Source: Rickettsia sp. (lineage in GTDB: Bacteria; Pseudomonadota; Alphaproteobacteria; Rickettsiales; Rickettsiaceae). Taken from it: DNA of 24,627 bases. A program made the position numbers and the translations under genes. The notes under the pieces are model-generated. The model was not told the origin of the DNA, made no database searches, and saw only the letters and a program-made list of their open reading frames with translations. This document shows positions 1 through 9,500 of this stretch, one piece after another (the stretch's first letter is position 1; every line of letters starts with the position of its first letter). The stretch covers positions 1 to 24,627 of the forward strand of contig JAIRUG010000004.1 in assembly GCA_031254535.1 (NCBI GenBank), given 5' to 3'.

Positions 1-86
1 TATAATTAGCTCTGGATTCAATAGTTTTTAATTCTTTAGCTACTACTTCAAAATCAAATAATTCTTTTTTTCTTTTTTTTCATTAT
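1..86 (-). pseudogene. Possible 5' remnant of a release-factor-2-like gene
   Basis: Read on the minus strand from about position 58 to the window edge, one frame is open and reads FDFEVVAKELKTIESRANY. From memory this resembles the N-terminal region of peptide chain release factor 2, which carries an L-F-D-x-E pattern followed by a basic helix and an I/L-E. The nearest upstream ATG (rc of 84-86) follows a purine-rich stretch but lies in another frame, reading MKKKKKRII and then TGA. The open frame resumes one base further on, at the Asp codon overlapping that TGA. This could be an RF2-type programmed +1 frameshift, a one-base homopolymer deletion, or a truncated gene joined to foreign sequence. 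No AGGGGG-like stimulator is visible and the leader is far shorter than in known prfB genes. Only about 19 residues are seen, so identity is weak. Confidence 0.25.
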
Positions 87-190
87 ACCATACCTATCTC
101 TTCTTTCAACAGTCCCATAAAAGTCTGTTGCATATGATTGTAAGAAGTGCGATAATATAGTGATAATTAAAAAAATGGTTATTTGATTTT

Positions 191-922
191 ATGAGATTAA
201 TAGAGCTCTTTTTGCTTATTATATGTTCTTTTTTGATAGTTAGTTGTGATAAACAGTCTCAAGAAAAGAGTTTAATAGTTGCAACTTCTGCAGATAATCC
301 TCCTTATGAATTTATCCAGAATGGGCAGATAGTAGGATTTGACATTGATATTATTAATGCTATAGGAGAAAAATTAGAAAAAAAAATTATAATTAAAAAT
401 TTTGATTTTAATGGCTTACTTGCATCTTTAACTAGTGAGAATGTTGATATAGTGATAGCTGGATTAACAGTGACCGAAGAGCGTAAAAAACACGTTAGCT
501 TTTCAGTTCCTTATGTAACAACTAACGTATCAGTATTATATAGAGCAACAGATGATTTAAAGAGTGTTGAAGATTTGGATAATAAAGTCGTTGGCATGCA
601 GCTTGGTACAACATGGGTGGTGATAGTTCAGGATTTATCCAAGCAGTTTAATATTAGGACAAATTATTTGTCGAATAATTTAATGCTAGTTGAAGAATTA
701 AAGTCAAAAGTTATAGATGTGGTGGTACTAGAGGAATTGCAATCTAAGAAATTTATTGAGAATAATCCTGATCTTGCTAGTTTTAGTTTAACAGAGTTCT
801 CATCTAAATTTGCTATCGCTATGCCAAAAGATTCTAAACTTGTTGAAACTGTCAATAAAGCTATTAGTGAGTTAAAGGAAGATGGGACAATTAGTCGTAT
901 TACTAAAAAATGGCTTCAATAG
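191..922 (+). CDS. Amino-acid ABC transporter substrate-binding lipoprotein (SBP family 3)
   Basis: This is a 243-residue periplasmic solute-binding protein of the polar amino acid type (SBP_bac_3). It would capture an amino acid in the periplasm and deliver it to an ABC permease not encoded here. Residues 1-18 form a hydrophobic signal peptide ending in a lipobox (IVSC), so Cys19 is the probable lipidation site. Family features visible are the early S-A-D-N-P-P-Y-E-F and V-G-F-D-I-D segments (ligand-binding lobe 1), the [14 protein letters not shown] block, and a C-terminal [13 protein letters not shown], which typically ends these proteins. Length is normal. The stop overlaps the next gene by 13 bases, suggesting co-transcription with the flavin-reductase-like gene and dapB. 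The amino acid bound cannot be told from sequence. Confidence 0.9.
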   Translation: MRLIELFLLIICSFLIVSCDKQSQEKSLIVATSADNPPYEFIQNGQIVGFDIDIINAIGEKLEKKIIIKNFDFNGLLASLTSENVDIVIAGLTVTEERKKHVSFSVPYVTTNVSVLYRATDDLKSVEDLDNKVVGMQLGTTWVVIVQDLSKQFNIRTNYLSNNLMLVEELKSKVIDVVVLEELQSKKFIENNPDLASFSLTEFSSKFAIAMPKDSKLVETVNKAISELKEDGTISRITKKWLQ

Positions 923-1392
923 TGAATTCTGAACAATTTAAACAAGCTCTTAGTACTTGGTCTACTGGGGTTACTATTATCACTACTTTATATAATAATA
1001 AGCTATTTGGTTTTACGGCAAACTCCTTTACCTCGGTTTCCTTGTTACCACCATTGGTATCGTTTTGTCTTGATAAAAAATCCTTCAGTATTAGTGCTTT
1101 TGCTGGTAGTGAGTATTTTGCTGTTAGTATCTTAGCCGAAAATCAAGAGGATATATCTAGACATTTTTCTAAGTTTAATACTGATAAATTTTCTGATATT
1201 ACATATGATCTAGGGCAAATTACTAATTGCCCTTTGATTGAAGGAGCGATTTGCCATATTGAGTGCAACAAGTTTAATCAATATGAAGCAGGGGATCATG
1301 TTATATTTATTGGTAAAGTGATAAGTACTATGGTGAATAGTAATTTAAAACCACTAGTACATTGTTTAAGACAATATAGAGGGTTAAAATGA
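910..1392 (+). CDS. Flavin reductase-like FMN-binding split-barrel protein
   Basis: A 160-residue protein of the flavin reductase-like (DIM6/NTAB, FMN-binding split barrel) family, expected to bind FMN and pass electrons from NAD(P)H to free flavin or a partner oxygenase. The typical opening is present: [17 protein letters not shown], then [20 protein letters not shown]. The later [12 protein letters not shown] segment matches the conserved D-H-x-x-x-x-G block. The ATG at 910 overlaps the preceding gene; a GTG at 922 is an alternative start. The stop overlaps the dapB start (ATGA). The partner and physiological substrate are unknown. Confidence 0.85.
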   Translation: MASIVNSEQFKQALSTWSTGVTIITTLYNNKLFGFTANSFTSVSLLPPLVSFCLDKKSFSISAFAGSEYFAVSILAENQEDISRHFSKFNTDKFSDITYDLGQITNCPLIEGAICHIECNKFNQYEAGDHVIFIGKVISTMVNSNLKPLVHCLRQYRGLK

Positions 1393-2138
1393 GTGTTTCT
1401 ATAGGTATTTGTGGTGCTACCGGTAAAATGGGACAGATGATAATTCAAAAAATAAAGGAACTTAATAGTTGTACGCTTTCTGCAACATTTTCTAGGAAAA
1501 ATAATATAGATGATCTTGCTAAGTTTTGTCAGAATTCTGAGGTGATTATCGATTTTTCTAGTAGCGAGATATTGGAAAAATTGCTTGATTATGCTGTTAC
1601 ATACAACAACAAACTAGTTATTGGTACTACTGGTCTGACTAACTATCAGTTTGATCGTTTACATGAAGTTTCCAAAAATTTGGCAATATTCTATTCAGCT
1701 AATATGAGTTTAGGAGTAAATTTACTGGTGATGCTGGCAAAAAAGGCGGCAGAAATTCTAGATAATACTTACGATATAGAGATTTTAGATTGTCACCATC
1801 GTATGAAAAGAGATGCACCGTCTGGTACGACTATAATGTTAGGTAAGGCTGTAGCAAAAGTTAGAAATTTAGACTTTAATAAATGTGCGATATTTGATCG
1901 TACTGTAAAAGATCAAAGACAGGCTGGTGAAATTGGCATTGCTTCCATTAGGGGAGGACATTTACATGGAGAACATCAGGTGTTATTTTTAGGGGATAAC
2001 CAAATCCTTACTCTAAAACATCAGGGGTCAAGAGAGTCCTTTGCTGATGGGGCAATTCAGGCTGCCATCTGGGTATCTGATAAACCGCCTGCTCTTTATT
2101 CAATGAGCGATATGTTGCCATCTTTGCAAAAGTTTTAA
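1389..2138 (+). CDS. dapB: 4-hydroxy-tetrahydrodipicolinate reductase
   Basis: DapB reduces 4-hydroxy-tetrahydrodipicolinate to tetrahydrodipicolinate with NAD(P)H in the lysine/diaminopimelate pathway feeding peptidoglycan. At 249 residues it has a normal length. The N-terminal Rossmann motif [10 protein letters not shown] is at residues 7-15. The catalytic signature [14 protein letters not shown] is at about 135-148, with the catalytic His136-His137 and Lys140. The start codon overlaps the stop of the flavin-reductase-like gene, so it is probably the last gene of a three-gene transcript. The next pathway enzyme, DapD, is encoded at 12083-12910. Confidence 0.97.
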   Translation: MSVSIGICGATGKMGQMIIQKIKELNSCTLSATFSRKNNIDDLAKFCQNSEVIIDFSSSEILEKLLDYAVTYNNKLVIGTTGLTNYQFDRLHEVSKNLAIFYSANMSLGVNLLVMLAKKAAEILDNTYDIEILDCHHRMKRDAPSGTTIMLGKAVAKVRNLDFNKCAIFDRTVKDQRQAGEIGIASIRGGHLHGEHQVLFLGDNQILTLKHQGSRESFADGAIQAAIWVSDKPPALYSMSDMLPSLQKF

Positions 2139-2176
2139 CTATTAACAAATATTTGTATTATTTTCAACTGTACATA

Positions 2177-2205
2177 TTGACATAAAGTCCTAATAGTAGT
2201 ATAAT
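2177..2205 (+). promoter_or_regulatory. Consensus sigma70 promoter of rpmB-rpmE
   Basis: A TTGACA hexamer at 2177-2182 is followed after exactly 17 bases by TATAAT at 2200-2205, a full match to the sigma70 consensus. Transcription should start near 2212, leaving a leader of roughly 28 bases. A strong promoter fits two ribosomal protein genes. Confidence 0.85.
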
Positions 2206-2229
2206 TACGTGATATTGATGAATAATTAT

Positions 2230-2234
2230 AGGAG
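2230..2234 (+). promoter_or_regulatory. Ribosome binding site of rpmB
   Basis: AGGAG lies five bases before the ATG at 2240. It is a clear Shine-Dalgarno sequence, stronger than most others in this window, and it fixes the rpmB start. Confidence 0.75.
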
Positions 2235-2239
2235 TCACA

Positions 2240-2533
2240 ATGTCTCGTAGGTGTGAGCTTAGTGGGGTTGGTGTTTTACACGGTAATAAAGTGTCGCACT
2301 CGCAAAGAAAAACTAGAAGACGCTTTGAGCCAAATCTGAGAGTGGTAAGGTTTGCAAGTGATCTTACCGGGCAAGAATATAAGCTTTCGGTAAATGCCAA
2401 ATGTCTACGTTCTGTCGAGAAGGTAGGTGGTTTTGATGAATATATGCTTAAAATATCAAGTGATATACTTTCCGATAAAGCACAAATAATAAAAAGAAAG
2501 ATAGCTGAGAAAAAAGTTGGTGCTGCATTATGA
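2240..2533 (+). CDS. rpmB: 50S ribosomal protein L28
   Basis: A 97-residue L28 of the large ribosomal subunit. The N-terminus M-S-R-R-C-E-L-S-G-V-G-V-L-H-G-N-K-V-S-H-S and the following T-R-R-R-F-E-P-N-L segment are diagnostic of the family, as is the basic middle block ending in L-R-S-V-E-K-V-G-G-F-D. The gene has a consensus promoter and a good ribosome binding site, and its stop overlaps the start of rpmE. Confidence 0.97.
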   Translation: MSRRCELSGVGVLHGNKVSHSQRKTRRRFEPNLRVVRFASDLTGQEYKLSVNAKCLRSVEKVGGFDEYMLKISSDILSDKAQIIKRKIAEKKVGAAL

Positions 2534-2757
2534 AAGATGGAATACATCCGAAATATAAAAAGTTCAAAATTATCATTAGTAATGATGTTTTTGAGACAAA
2601 TTCCGGTGGTTATGCAGAAGAAATCTTAATGGATGTTGATTATAGGAAGCATCCAGCATGGACTAAAGAATCTGGAAATATTGTTAACCAATCTAATAAA
2701 AATGTCAGTGATTTTAACAAAAAATTTGCTGGGCTTAGTTTCGGTAAGAAGGTTTAG
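2530..2757 (+). CDS. rpmE: 50S ribosomal protein L31
   Basis: A 75-residue L31. The opening M-K-D-G-I-H-P-K-Y and the block D-Y-R-K-H-P-A-W-T are typical of the family. There are no cysteines, so this is the zinc-independent form. The ATG overlaps the rpmB stop (ATGA), indicating translational coupling. No clear terminator hairpin was seen after the stop. Confidence 0.95.
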   Translation: MKDGIHPKYKKFKIIISNDVFETNSGGYAEEILMDVDYRKHPAWTKESGNIVNQSNKNVSDFNKKFAGLSFGKKV

Positions 2758-2807
2758 CTAAGTTTTGCTTGTTTCAGAAATTGGTTATATCTTTAATGAT
2801 ATCTGTT

Positions 2808-2880
2808 ATGGTACCCTTGCGAAAGCAGAGAACAAAGGTTTTGTAGTATTGCAGACTTTGCCTGTATGAGAATGATAGGT
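2808..2880. repeat. Decayed palindromic repeat between rpmE and the tRNA
   Basis: The stretch around TGCGAAAGCAGAGAACAAAGG and the following GCCTGTATGAGAATGATAGG look like the two degraded arms of a common rickettsial palindromic repeat of the 'tcctgcgaaagcagga' type. Pairing is no longer perfect. AATGATAGG at 2871-2879 is also inverted as CCTATCATT at 2914-2922. No coding potential was seen between 2758 and 2954. Confidence 0.3.
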
Positions 2881-2954
2881 AAAAGATGTAGGAAGGATAT
2901 GGAATTTGTTAAGCCTATCATTTTTGCTAATAAGTAAAGAAGAATATCTATTAT

Positions 2955-3031
<77 letters not shown>

Positions 3032-3047
3032 ATTGTAACGGTATTGT

Positions 3048-3073
3048 TGTCCTTATCTCCAACAGTTTCCTAG
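3048..3073 (-). repeat. Solitary end of an IS5-like element
   Basis: Read on the minus strand from the CTAG at 3070-3073, the sequence GAAACTGTTGGAGATAAG resembles the terminal repeat GAGGTTGTTGGAAATAAC at 9726-9743, which is also preceded by CTAG. A related copy lies at 6474-6492. Only one end is recognisable here, so this is probably a remnant. Confidence is limited by the short length. Confidence 0.35.
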
Positions 3074-3090
3074 ATAATCCCTCCGTTTAT

Positions 3091-3163
3091 TAGTGACGAA
3101 GCAATTCAGGAAAATGATTAGAAATTGCTTCGTCGCTACTAAAGTAGCTCCTAGCAATGACGT
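3091..3163. repeat. Short palindromic repeat pair (family A/B)
   Basis: GACGAAGCAATT at 3095-3106 is repeated inverted as AATTGCTTCGTC at 3123-3134. The second copy continues as a full unit to 3162, with the centre CTAC-TAAA-GTAG followed by CTCCTAGCAATGACG. It belongs to the same family as the clusters at 14274, 16983, 20262, 21181 and 24298. Confidence 0.85.
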
Positions 3164-3199
3164 TTTGAGCTTTTAAACTACTATGGCACTCAAGCAAGG

Positions 3200-3679
3200 T
3201 TAAGTTATAGATCTATCGACTTTCTTAATAGAATCTAAAGTAGTCTCTAAAATCATACTTGCTGCAACTGAATCGTCTTTTTGATTACGTTCTCGTCTTT
3301 TTATCCTTAACGATTTTAATAAGTTATTGGCAGCAAGGGAAGTAAATCTTTCATCTTGTAGGTATATAGGAAGATTTGTTACAAAGCTTAGTTTTGTGCT
3401 GAATTTTAAGACAATTATAGTTTGCTCACTAGATTGACCATTCATACTAATAGGTAAACCTACGACTATACCACAGATGGAGTAAGTTGCGACTAAATCT
3501 AATATTGACTTAATCTTATTTTCTTCTATCGTTTCATAAATAGTTTTTAGCGGCATAGCGATGGTCTGTTCTTGATTTGAAATAGCGATGCCTGTTTTCC
3601 GTGTTCCATAATCTATGGCAATAATTGGTTTATTAGCTTGTAGAAGCTGAAAAAATTCTTGCAATGTTGCTATTATCAT
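3200..3679 (-). CDS. ruvX: Putative Holliday junction resolvase RuvX/YqgF
   Basis: A 159-residue RNase H-fold nuclease of the YqgF/RuvX family, linked to pre-16S rRNA 5' processing and proposed to act on Holliday junctions. Family signatures visible are A-I-D-Y-G-T-R-K-T-G-I-A at about 21-32 (first catalytic Asp), I-V-V-G-L-P in the middle, Q-D-E-R-F-T-S and the C-terminal D-D-S-V-A-A (last acidic residues). Length is slightly above the usual 130-150, through an N-terminal extension of about 16 residues. It is transcribed divergently from the phosphoethanolamine transferase gene across a gap of about 40 bases. Confidence 0.92.
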   Translation of the reverse strand: MIIATLQEFFQLLQANKPIIAIDYGTRKTGIAISNQEQTIAMPLKTIYETIEENKIKSILDLVATYSICGIVVGLPISMNGQSSEQTIIVLKFSTKLSFVTNLPIYLQDERFTSLAANNLLKSLRIKRRERNQKDDSVAASMILETTLDSIKKVDRSIT

Positions 3680-3696
3680 GATACCTAAATTATAAT
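3667..3696 (+). promoter_or_regulatory. Probable promoter of the eptA-like/lpxB pair
   Basis: TTGCTA at 3667-3672 and TATAAT at 3691-3696 are separated by 18 bases. The -35 element lies within the first codons of ruvX on the other strand. With this -10, transcription would begin near 3703, which favours the ATG at 3719 over the GTG at 3710. Confidence 0.5.
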
Positions 3697-3718
3697 TTAT
3701 ACAGAGTACGTGTTTATT

Positions 3719-5290
3719 ATGTCAGTTCTAATTCAAAGACACCTAGATAGTAAATTAATAAAACTATCTTTAGTTTTTGCCTTTATTTATTTCATATTTT
3801 TTAATTCAGCAGTTTCTTGTTACAAATTTAGTTACTACAAGGTAACTTTTTTGAAAGCAATATTGGAGTTGAGTAAAGACTTTCTATATATATACTTTAC
3901 TTGTTTTATCATTTTTTTTGGTTTAACTATCCATAGGCTTGTTTTTATAATTGGGACGATATTTTTGTTTATAACAGGGGCAATTGCCAGCTATTACCTA
4001 TATTGTTTTAGAATTTCTCCTACAAAAGAAATGATGGGTAGTTTTTTTTCCACCGACTTTAATGAAGTATACGAAATAGTTAGTATCAAGCTAATTGTCT
4101 GGTTAGTTTTTAGCTTATTTAGCTGTCTTTATACAATGAAACACTTCTCCATTTTAGATAGTAAACTATTTGTTACAAAATTACTATCAGCAATTTGCCT
4201 TTTAATTACCGTTAATAATATTATCACATCGCAGTTTAAATTGCTAAATAGTTATTTTCCTATTCAATATCTACATAATACATATTTATATTTTTCTAAT
4301 AGTAAATACACCATGCGTAAAGATATAAATAAGAAATTTTCTTTTGCCGATCAATCTGATCAAAATATTATAACTGTACTTGTTATAGGAGAATCAGCAC
4401 GGTTTGATCATTTTGCTATTAATGGTTATTCCAGGGATACTACACCATATTTAAGCACTGTTGAAAATCTTTTTTCGTTTAAAGCACAATCTTCATCTAA
4501 TCATACATATATTGCAGTTCCATCTCTTATGTCCCGCCATCCTGTTAGAGATTTAGGTAAAAGCCTGGAAGACACAAGTTTTTTATCAGTTTTTACCATG
4601 CTTGGTTTTAATACTAATTGGATTGGAACTCAGAGTCTGGTACAATATTTAAAGAGTAAAAACCAATCTACAATTTATGATGAGGTTAAGTTTACCATAA
4701 TACCAGGTGGCTCTGCTTTATTAAAAATGAATGATCATGATGAAAAAATGTTACCTTATATTAAAAATATTGTAAATAACTCTACTACTAAAGAGCTTTT
4801 AGTTATTCATACAAGTGGTAGTCATTGGAAATATTCTGCTAGATATCCTAAAGAATTCCAAAAATTTACTCCTAAGTGTAATTCCACTGCTATGGTAGAT
4901 CAAAGTGTTTGTAAGCCTGAAGAGTTAATTAATGATTACGATAACACTATTTTATATACTGATTTTTTTTTATATAACGTAATAGATTTATTAAAAAATA
5001 ATAACGCAATTCTAATGTATGTTTCTGATCATGCTGAATCTTTGGGAGAACATGGTTATTACGGTCACGGTGGACCGATGATCTCAGAGCAAACTACTGT
5101 ACCTTTCTTAGTTTGGGTATCGGATGAATTTAAAAAAAAACATCCTGACTTGGTGAGTTCTGTAGCTAATCATTTAGGTACTGAAATTAGTCATGACTAT
5201 GTATTTCATTCGATTCTTGATTGTGTTGGCATCCGTTCGACAGTGATTGAAAAAAGTTTAAGCCTATGTGGTAAGAAGTCAAATGGTTAA
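3719..5290 (+). CDS. Lipid A phosphoethanolamine transferase (EptA/sulfatase family)
   Basis: An inner-membrane enzyme of about 523 residues with a periplasmic sulfatase-fold domain, expected to move phosphoethanolamine from phosphatidylethanolamine onto lipid A or another surface glycolipid. Hydrophobic segments fill roughly the first 175 residues. The catalytic domain shows V-I-G-E-S-A-R...N-G-Y-S-R-D-T-T-P-Y-L (the metal/nucleophile motif), H-T-S-G-S-H-W with R-Y-P, Y-D-N-T-I-L-Y-T-D, and the metal-binding S-D-H-A-E-S-L-G-E-H-G. The usual nucleophile Thr of the G-E-T motif is Ser here, the main oddity. A GTG at 3710 would add three residues. The gene overlaps lpxB, consistent with a shared lipid A role. 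Exact substrate is not determinable. Confidence 0.88.
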   Translation: MSVLIQRHLDSKLIKLSLVFAFIYFIFFNSAVSCYKFSYYKVTFLKAILELSKDFLYIYFTCFIIFFGLTIHRLVFIIGTIFLFITGAIASYYLYCFRISPTKEMMGSFFSTDFNEVYEIVSIKLIVWLVFSLFSCLYTMKHFSILDSKLFVTKLLSAICLLITVNNIITSQFKLLNSYFPIQYLHNTYLYFSNSKYTMRKDINKKFSFADQSDQNIITVLVIGESARFDHFAINGYSRDTTPYLSTVENLFSFKAQSSSNHTYIAVPSLMSRHPVRDLGKSLEDTSFLSVFTMLGFNTNWIGTQSLVQYLKSKNQSTIYDEVKFTIIPGGSALLKMNDHDEKMLPYIKNIVNNSTTKELLVIHTSGSHWKYSARYPKEFQKFTPKCNSTAMVDQSVCKPEELINDYDNTILYTDFFLYNVIDLLKNNNAILMYVSDHAESLGEHGYYGHGGPMISEQTTVPFLVWVSDEFKKKHPDLVSSVANHLGTEISHDYVFHSILDCVGIRSTVIEKSLSLCGKKSNG

Positions 5291-6446
5291 AATTTACCTA
5301 ATTGCTGGTGAAATGTCAGGAGATTTTATAGGGGGTCGTTTGATACAGAGTCTAAAAGAGCTCTATAAAATGGAGGAAGTAAAATTAGAGTTTGTTGGTG
5401 TTGGGGGAAGTCAAATGCAAGAGGCGGGATTGCAGCATAGCCTCTTCCCGATTAGTCAAATAAATCTTATGGGCTTCGTTGAAATTATACCACATATTTT
5501 TAGGATCACTAAGTTAATCAAACAAACTATTGACGATATTATTCAGCATAATCCAGATTTATTAATTACTATAGACTCCCCAGGCTTTACTTATAGAGTG
5601 GTAAAGAAGGTTCGAGAAGCACGACCTAACTTAAAAATTATTCACATTGTTGCTCCCTCAGTCTGGGCATATAAACCTTCTCGGGCTATGAAATACGCTA
5701 AAATTTACGATTATTTGTTAGCTTTACTGCCATTCGAGCCGCCATATTTCCAAAAAGCTGGGCTAGATTGTCGATATATTGGTCATCCAATATTAGAGCA
5801 GTATTTTTATGATGATAAAGTTAAACAACAGTTAAAACAGGAATTACAAATATCTATTCATTCAAAATTATTATGTGTTACTTGTGGTAGCCGCAAAGGT
5901 GAGATAATTAGGCATGCACCTATCTTTATAGAGGCAATTAATTTACTAGCAAGGCAGTTCCCTAATCTTCAAGTAATATTTGTCCTGGCTTTTTCTAGTC
6001 ATCAATCTTTAATTGAACCATTTTTATCAGAAGCAGTATTTAGCTACCATTTTTCAAGTGATAGACTTAAGATTTTTGCCGCATCTGACCTTGCTATAGC
6101 AAAATCTGGTACTAATACTTTAGAAATTGCTGCTTGTAATACGCCAATGGTTGTTGCATATAAATTAAATATCGTAAGTTTTTTTCTAATAAGATTATTA
6201 ATAAAAATACCTTACATTTCTTTGATTAATATTATTGCTAATAAGGAGATATTACCAGAATTCATTCAATTTAACTGTACTAAATCGAATATAGCGGCAA
6301 GGCTTACATCGTTGTTAGTTGATAAAGAAAAAGCAGCTGAGCAAGTAAAAGAAAGCCAAAAAATCTTAATGGAATTGGATTTAAAAGGGCATAGTTCTCC
6401 ATCAACTGTTGCAGCCCATATTATAAAGTCAGAATGTTTAAGCTGA
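5283..6446 (+). CDS. lpxB: Lipid-A-disaccharide synthase
   Basis: LpxB, a membrane-associated GT19 glycosyltransferase, joins UDP-diacylglucosamine and lipid X to make the lipid A disaccharide. The ATG at 5283 gives M-V-K-I-Y-L-I-A-G-E-M-S-G-D, the normal family start. A GTG at 5268 would add five residues and is less likely. Other signatures are D-S-P-G-F-T-Y-R-V, I-V-A-P-S-V-W-A-Y-K-P-S-R, T-C-G-S-R-K-G-E-I and K-S-G-T-N-T-L-E-I-A in the nucleotide-sugar domain. Length (387) is normal. It overlaps the transferase gene by 8 bases, so the two are probably co-translated. It converges with the STAND gene. Confidence 0.96.
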   Translation: MVKIYLIAGEMSGDFIGGRLIQSLKELYKMEEVKLEFVGVGGSQMQEAGLQHSLFPISQINLMGFVEIIPHIFRITKLIKQTIDDIIQHNPDLLITIDSPGFTYRVVKKVREARPNLKIIHIVAPSVWAYKPSRAMKYAKIYDYLLALLPFEPPYFQKAGLDCRYIGHPILEQYFYDDKVKQQLKQELQISIHSKLLCVTCGSRKGEIIRHAPIFIEAINLLARQFPNLQVIFVLAFSSHQSLIEPFLSEAVFSYHFSSDRLKIFAASDLAIAKSGTNTLEIAACNTPMVVAYKLNIVSFFLIRLLIKIPYISLINIIANKEILPEFIQFNCTKSNIAARLTSLLVDKEKAAEQVKESQKILMELDLKGHSSPSTVAAHIIKSECLS

Positions 6447-6473
6447 AAAATCTATAAACCCGAATTCTGGATT

Positions 6474-6492
6474 GGAGGCTGTTGGAAATAAC
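6474..6492 (+). repeat. Direct repeat flanking the STAND gene (left copy)
   Basis: GGAGGCTGTTGGAAATAAC occurs here and, with one mismatch, at 9725-9743 in the same orientation. The pair brackets the STAND gene. The right copy is the end of a 162-bp IS5-like remnant, so this left copy is probably another fragment of the same element family. Confidence 0.6.
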
Positions 6493-6511
6493 AAAATAAA
6501 AATATTCAATT

Positions 6512-9500
6512 TTATTGCAATAAGCTCTTAATAGTTTTTTCTTTACTGTTAATATTGTTTAGTTCACTCTTAAGATGTAATTTCTCTGCTTGTTGTTTAG
6601 CTTTATCACAATATTCTAAAGCTTTGTTGAAATCTCCCTTGCTAAAATAAGCATCTGAATAAGTTATATAAAAAAACATTTTTATTAGATTATCAGCCGT
6701 TTGCTCAATTAAATCATTATGCTTATTAAACTCTACTATTACTTTATCAACTTGATTGGTTAAAATAAGTAGTTTCCCATACAATTCTATTGATAGTAAA
6801 AAGTCTCTAATGTTGTGAATTTCATGGAATAGCTTTATTGCTTCTTGAATTGATTTTATAGACGTCTCTATTTCTGGTGTATTTGTTGTATTAATTGTAT
6901 CTGTTGTTTTATTTACACTATTTTTTGCTAAGACAAGATTAGCTTTATGGTACAATAATTTTGCATTTAAACCTTTCATATCATTACTATTTATTGACTC
7001 ACTTACTTTTATATTATTATACTTATTAATTGCTTTATTTATTTTTTTTTCAGCCTTTTGATAATCACCAATTTTACAAAAATATGATGAGTATATATAT
7101 AGAATTTTACATTTTAACATTTCTAAGCCGTCAGTTTCCTGCAAATATTTATTAACCTCATCAACTATCTTTAGAAAATCTTCATATTTCTCTTGATGAA
7201 AATAGACCGAAGAAACCATCAAGTCCATTGCAGCAAGATCTTCATTATATTGATTCTTAAATTTAGTTTTAAATTGCTTACTAGTTTCAATAAGTTGTTG
7301 AAAAGAATTAGTTAGTTTAAACTCCCATTCATTATTTATAAAAAACCGTAATAATGATTCAAACCATCTTAAATTTAAGGTAGAACAAATATTATTTTTA
7401 CTGTCTAGTGATTGACGAAGTTGATTACGTAGCACTGCTTGTACTAAGCGATGGATAGCAATATTATCATTATCATCATAATTAATCATGGAATATTGCC
7501 ATAATAGAGCAATATGCTTATTTAACGTTAATTGTGGGGATGATAAATGCGGATAAGCTGCTTGTAGCCATGTAAGTAATAGTTTATAAGAGATTTTATC
7601 GGGTGCTAGATAAACACATACTGTTAAAAGTTCAATAGCTATTGGTAGTTCATTGTTAATTTTAGTATCTCTAATAATTGCCTCCAAACTAATATTCCAT
7701 GTTATTGCCACTGAGTGGTTATAGGTATTTGTTTCTTCTAAAAAGGTGTTGTCCGTTAGTAATTCTGTTTCATACTTTTTGTAAAGATCTAAATATTCTG
7801 GAATAGTGATATGTTTTTGCTTAATGTAAGCACCAGCTTGTACTAGTGCTAAGGGTAAATATCCTAAGACTTCTACTAATTCTTTTATAGTATCTTGTTC
7901 TCCTACTATATCCCGTTGTATTAAAGTCTTAATTGTTTTGATAGCTTCCTCTTCTGTCATAATATCAATAGGCAATACTGAGAACTTTGTTGGCCAATGA
8001 CGCTGGCGAGTTGTTAAAATCACATATCCACCAGCTTCCGGTAAAAATGGTTCGATTTCACGATAGTTGTTTACGTTGTCATAAACTAAAAGCCATCCTG
8101 GATTGTCAATTAGCCATTGTTTAACATAATCAATAATATTTTCTTTTGTATATATGACTTCTGCGTATCCTAATAACTTAGCGAATTCAATATATTTATT
8201 ACATAACTGATCAATATTCTCTGCAGGAAACCAAACTTTAAGTGTATAAGGATGTTTTGTATGGTTTATATATTGCAAGGCTAATTGTGTTTTACCGATT
8301 CCGCCAAGTCCAGCACATGCACTAATTGCTAAATTATTTATTACTTCTGGCGTATGATTATGATGTAATTTATTATATAAATCACTCAATAGTTTTTCTC
8401 TACCAACAAAAACATGATCTTGTCTGGGGATATTCCAACTAGTCAAATTCTTAGGAAATATTATTGACTCTTGTGGTTTAGGGCAGGGCACTTCTATTTT
8501 TTGACTTTTAACCATTTTTTTAATAGTTGGAATAGATATTAAAAGATAAGCACTACAAATAATCAAAACCAATACACCAACTATTGGTAGGTAAATATTC
8601 TTAGCTTTGCCTTGAATATTTTTATTTGTCAAATAAGATTGAGGAGAAACTGAACCGGAATTATTTGATATAATATTATTATATCTTTCCTTGAAGTTAA
8701 TAATAATGTTCTCTATATTCGTGTTAGGAAAAATTTTTGTGATAATTTCTAAAAAAACAAAATGATATTGTTTGGATGAGGAGAAGTTAATATATTCAAA
8801 ATTAGCTTGTTTAGGTATGAATTTTATATATTCTTCTTCCTGCGGTATAAGGAAAAATACTTTAGATATATCCTGATCATTAGACATAATAACATAATTA
8901 TTACTTTCCTGTTGTTTAGCTATATTAGCTTTATTTACAGCTAAAACATAAATCGTACATTGCCTTAAAGGTTTTTTGCCTTTGTTCTTGTGCTTGCCTA
9001 AAAATATAGGAGTATTATTAAGATATTCTCGTAATTCTACAAAAACTGTTATTCCTATAAGTTGTAAATCACTGCGTATCTTATTGATTATCAAGTTTAA
9101 ATCATTGTTTCCTGATTCATTATTTTTCAGACTTTGCAAAACAATAAAAAATGATATATTATCAGACTTTGTTAATACTAAAATTTCCTTCAAGATTTTT
9201 TTGAATTCTTGTTGAATTAATAAACTTAAATAATAGCTTTGTACTAATTTGTATTTATCAGATTCTTCTATAAAGTTTACAATTCCCTCTCGGGAATTTG
9301 TTCCTATTTTCCGCTTGATATTAGAAAGATGACTTTCAATAGTTCTTGTTTCGATCTGTTTATCCTCTTTTGATAAAAAATTAGCTACTCCTTTTGTATT
9401 TTTCCCATGCATAATGCATGCTATTACATCTATTTCTCTTGATGTAAATCTGATATTGTTAATTGTTAGCAAATGTTTTTGATAAATCTCTTGTAGACAC

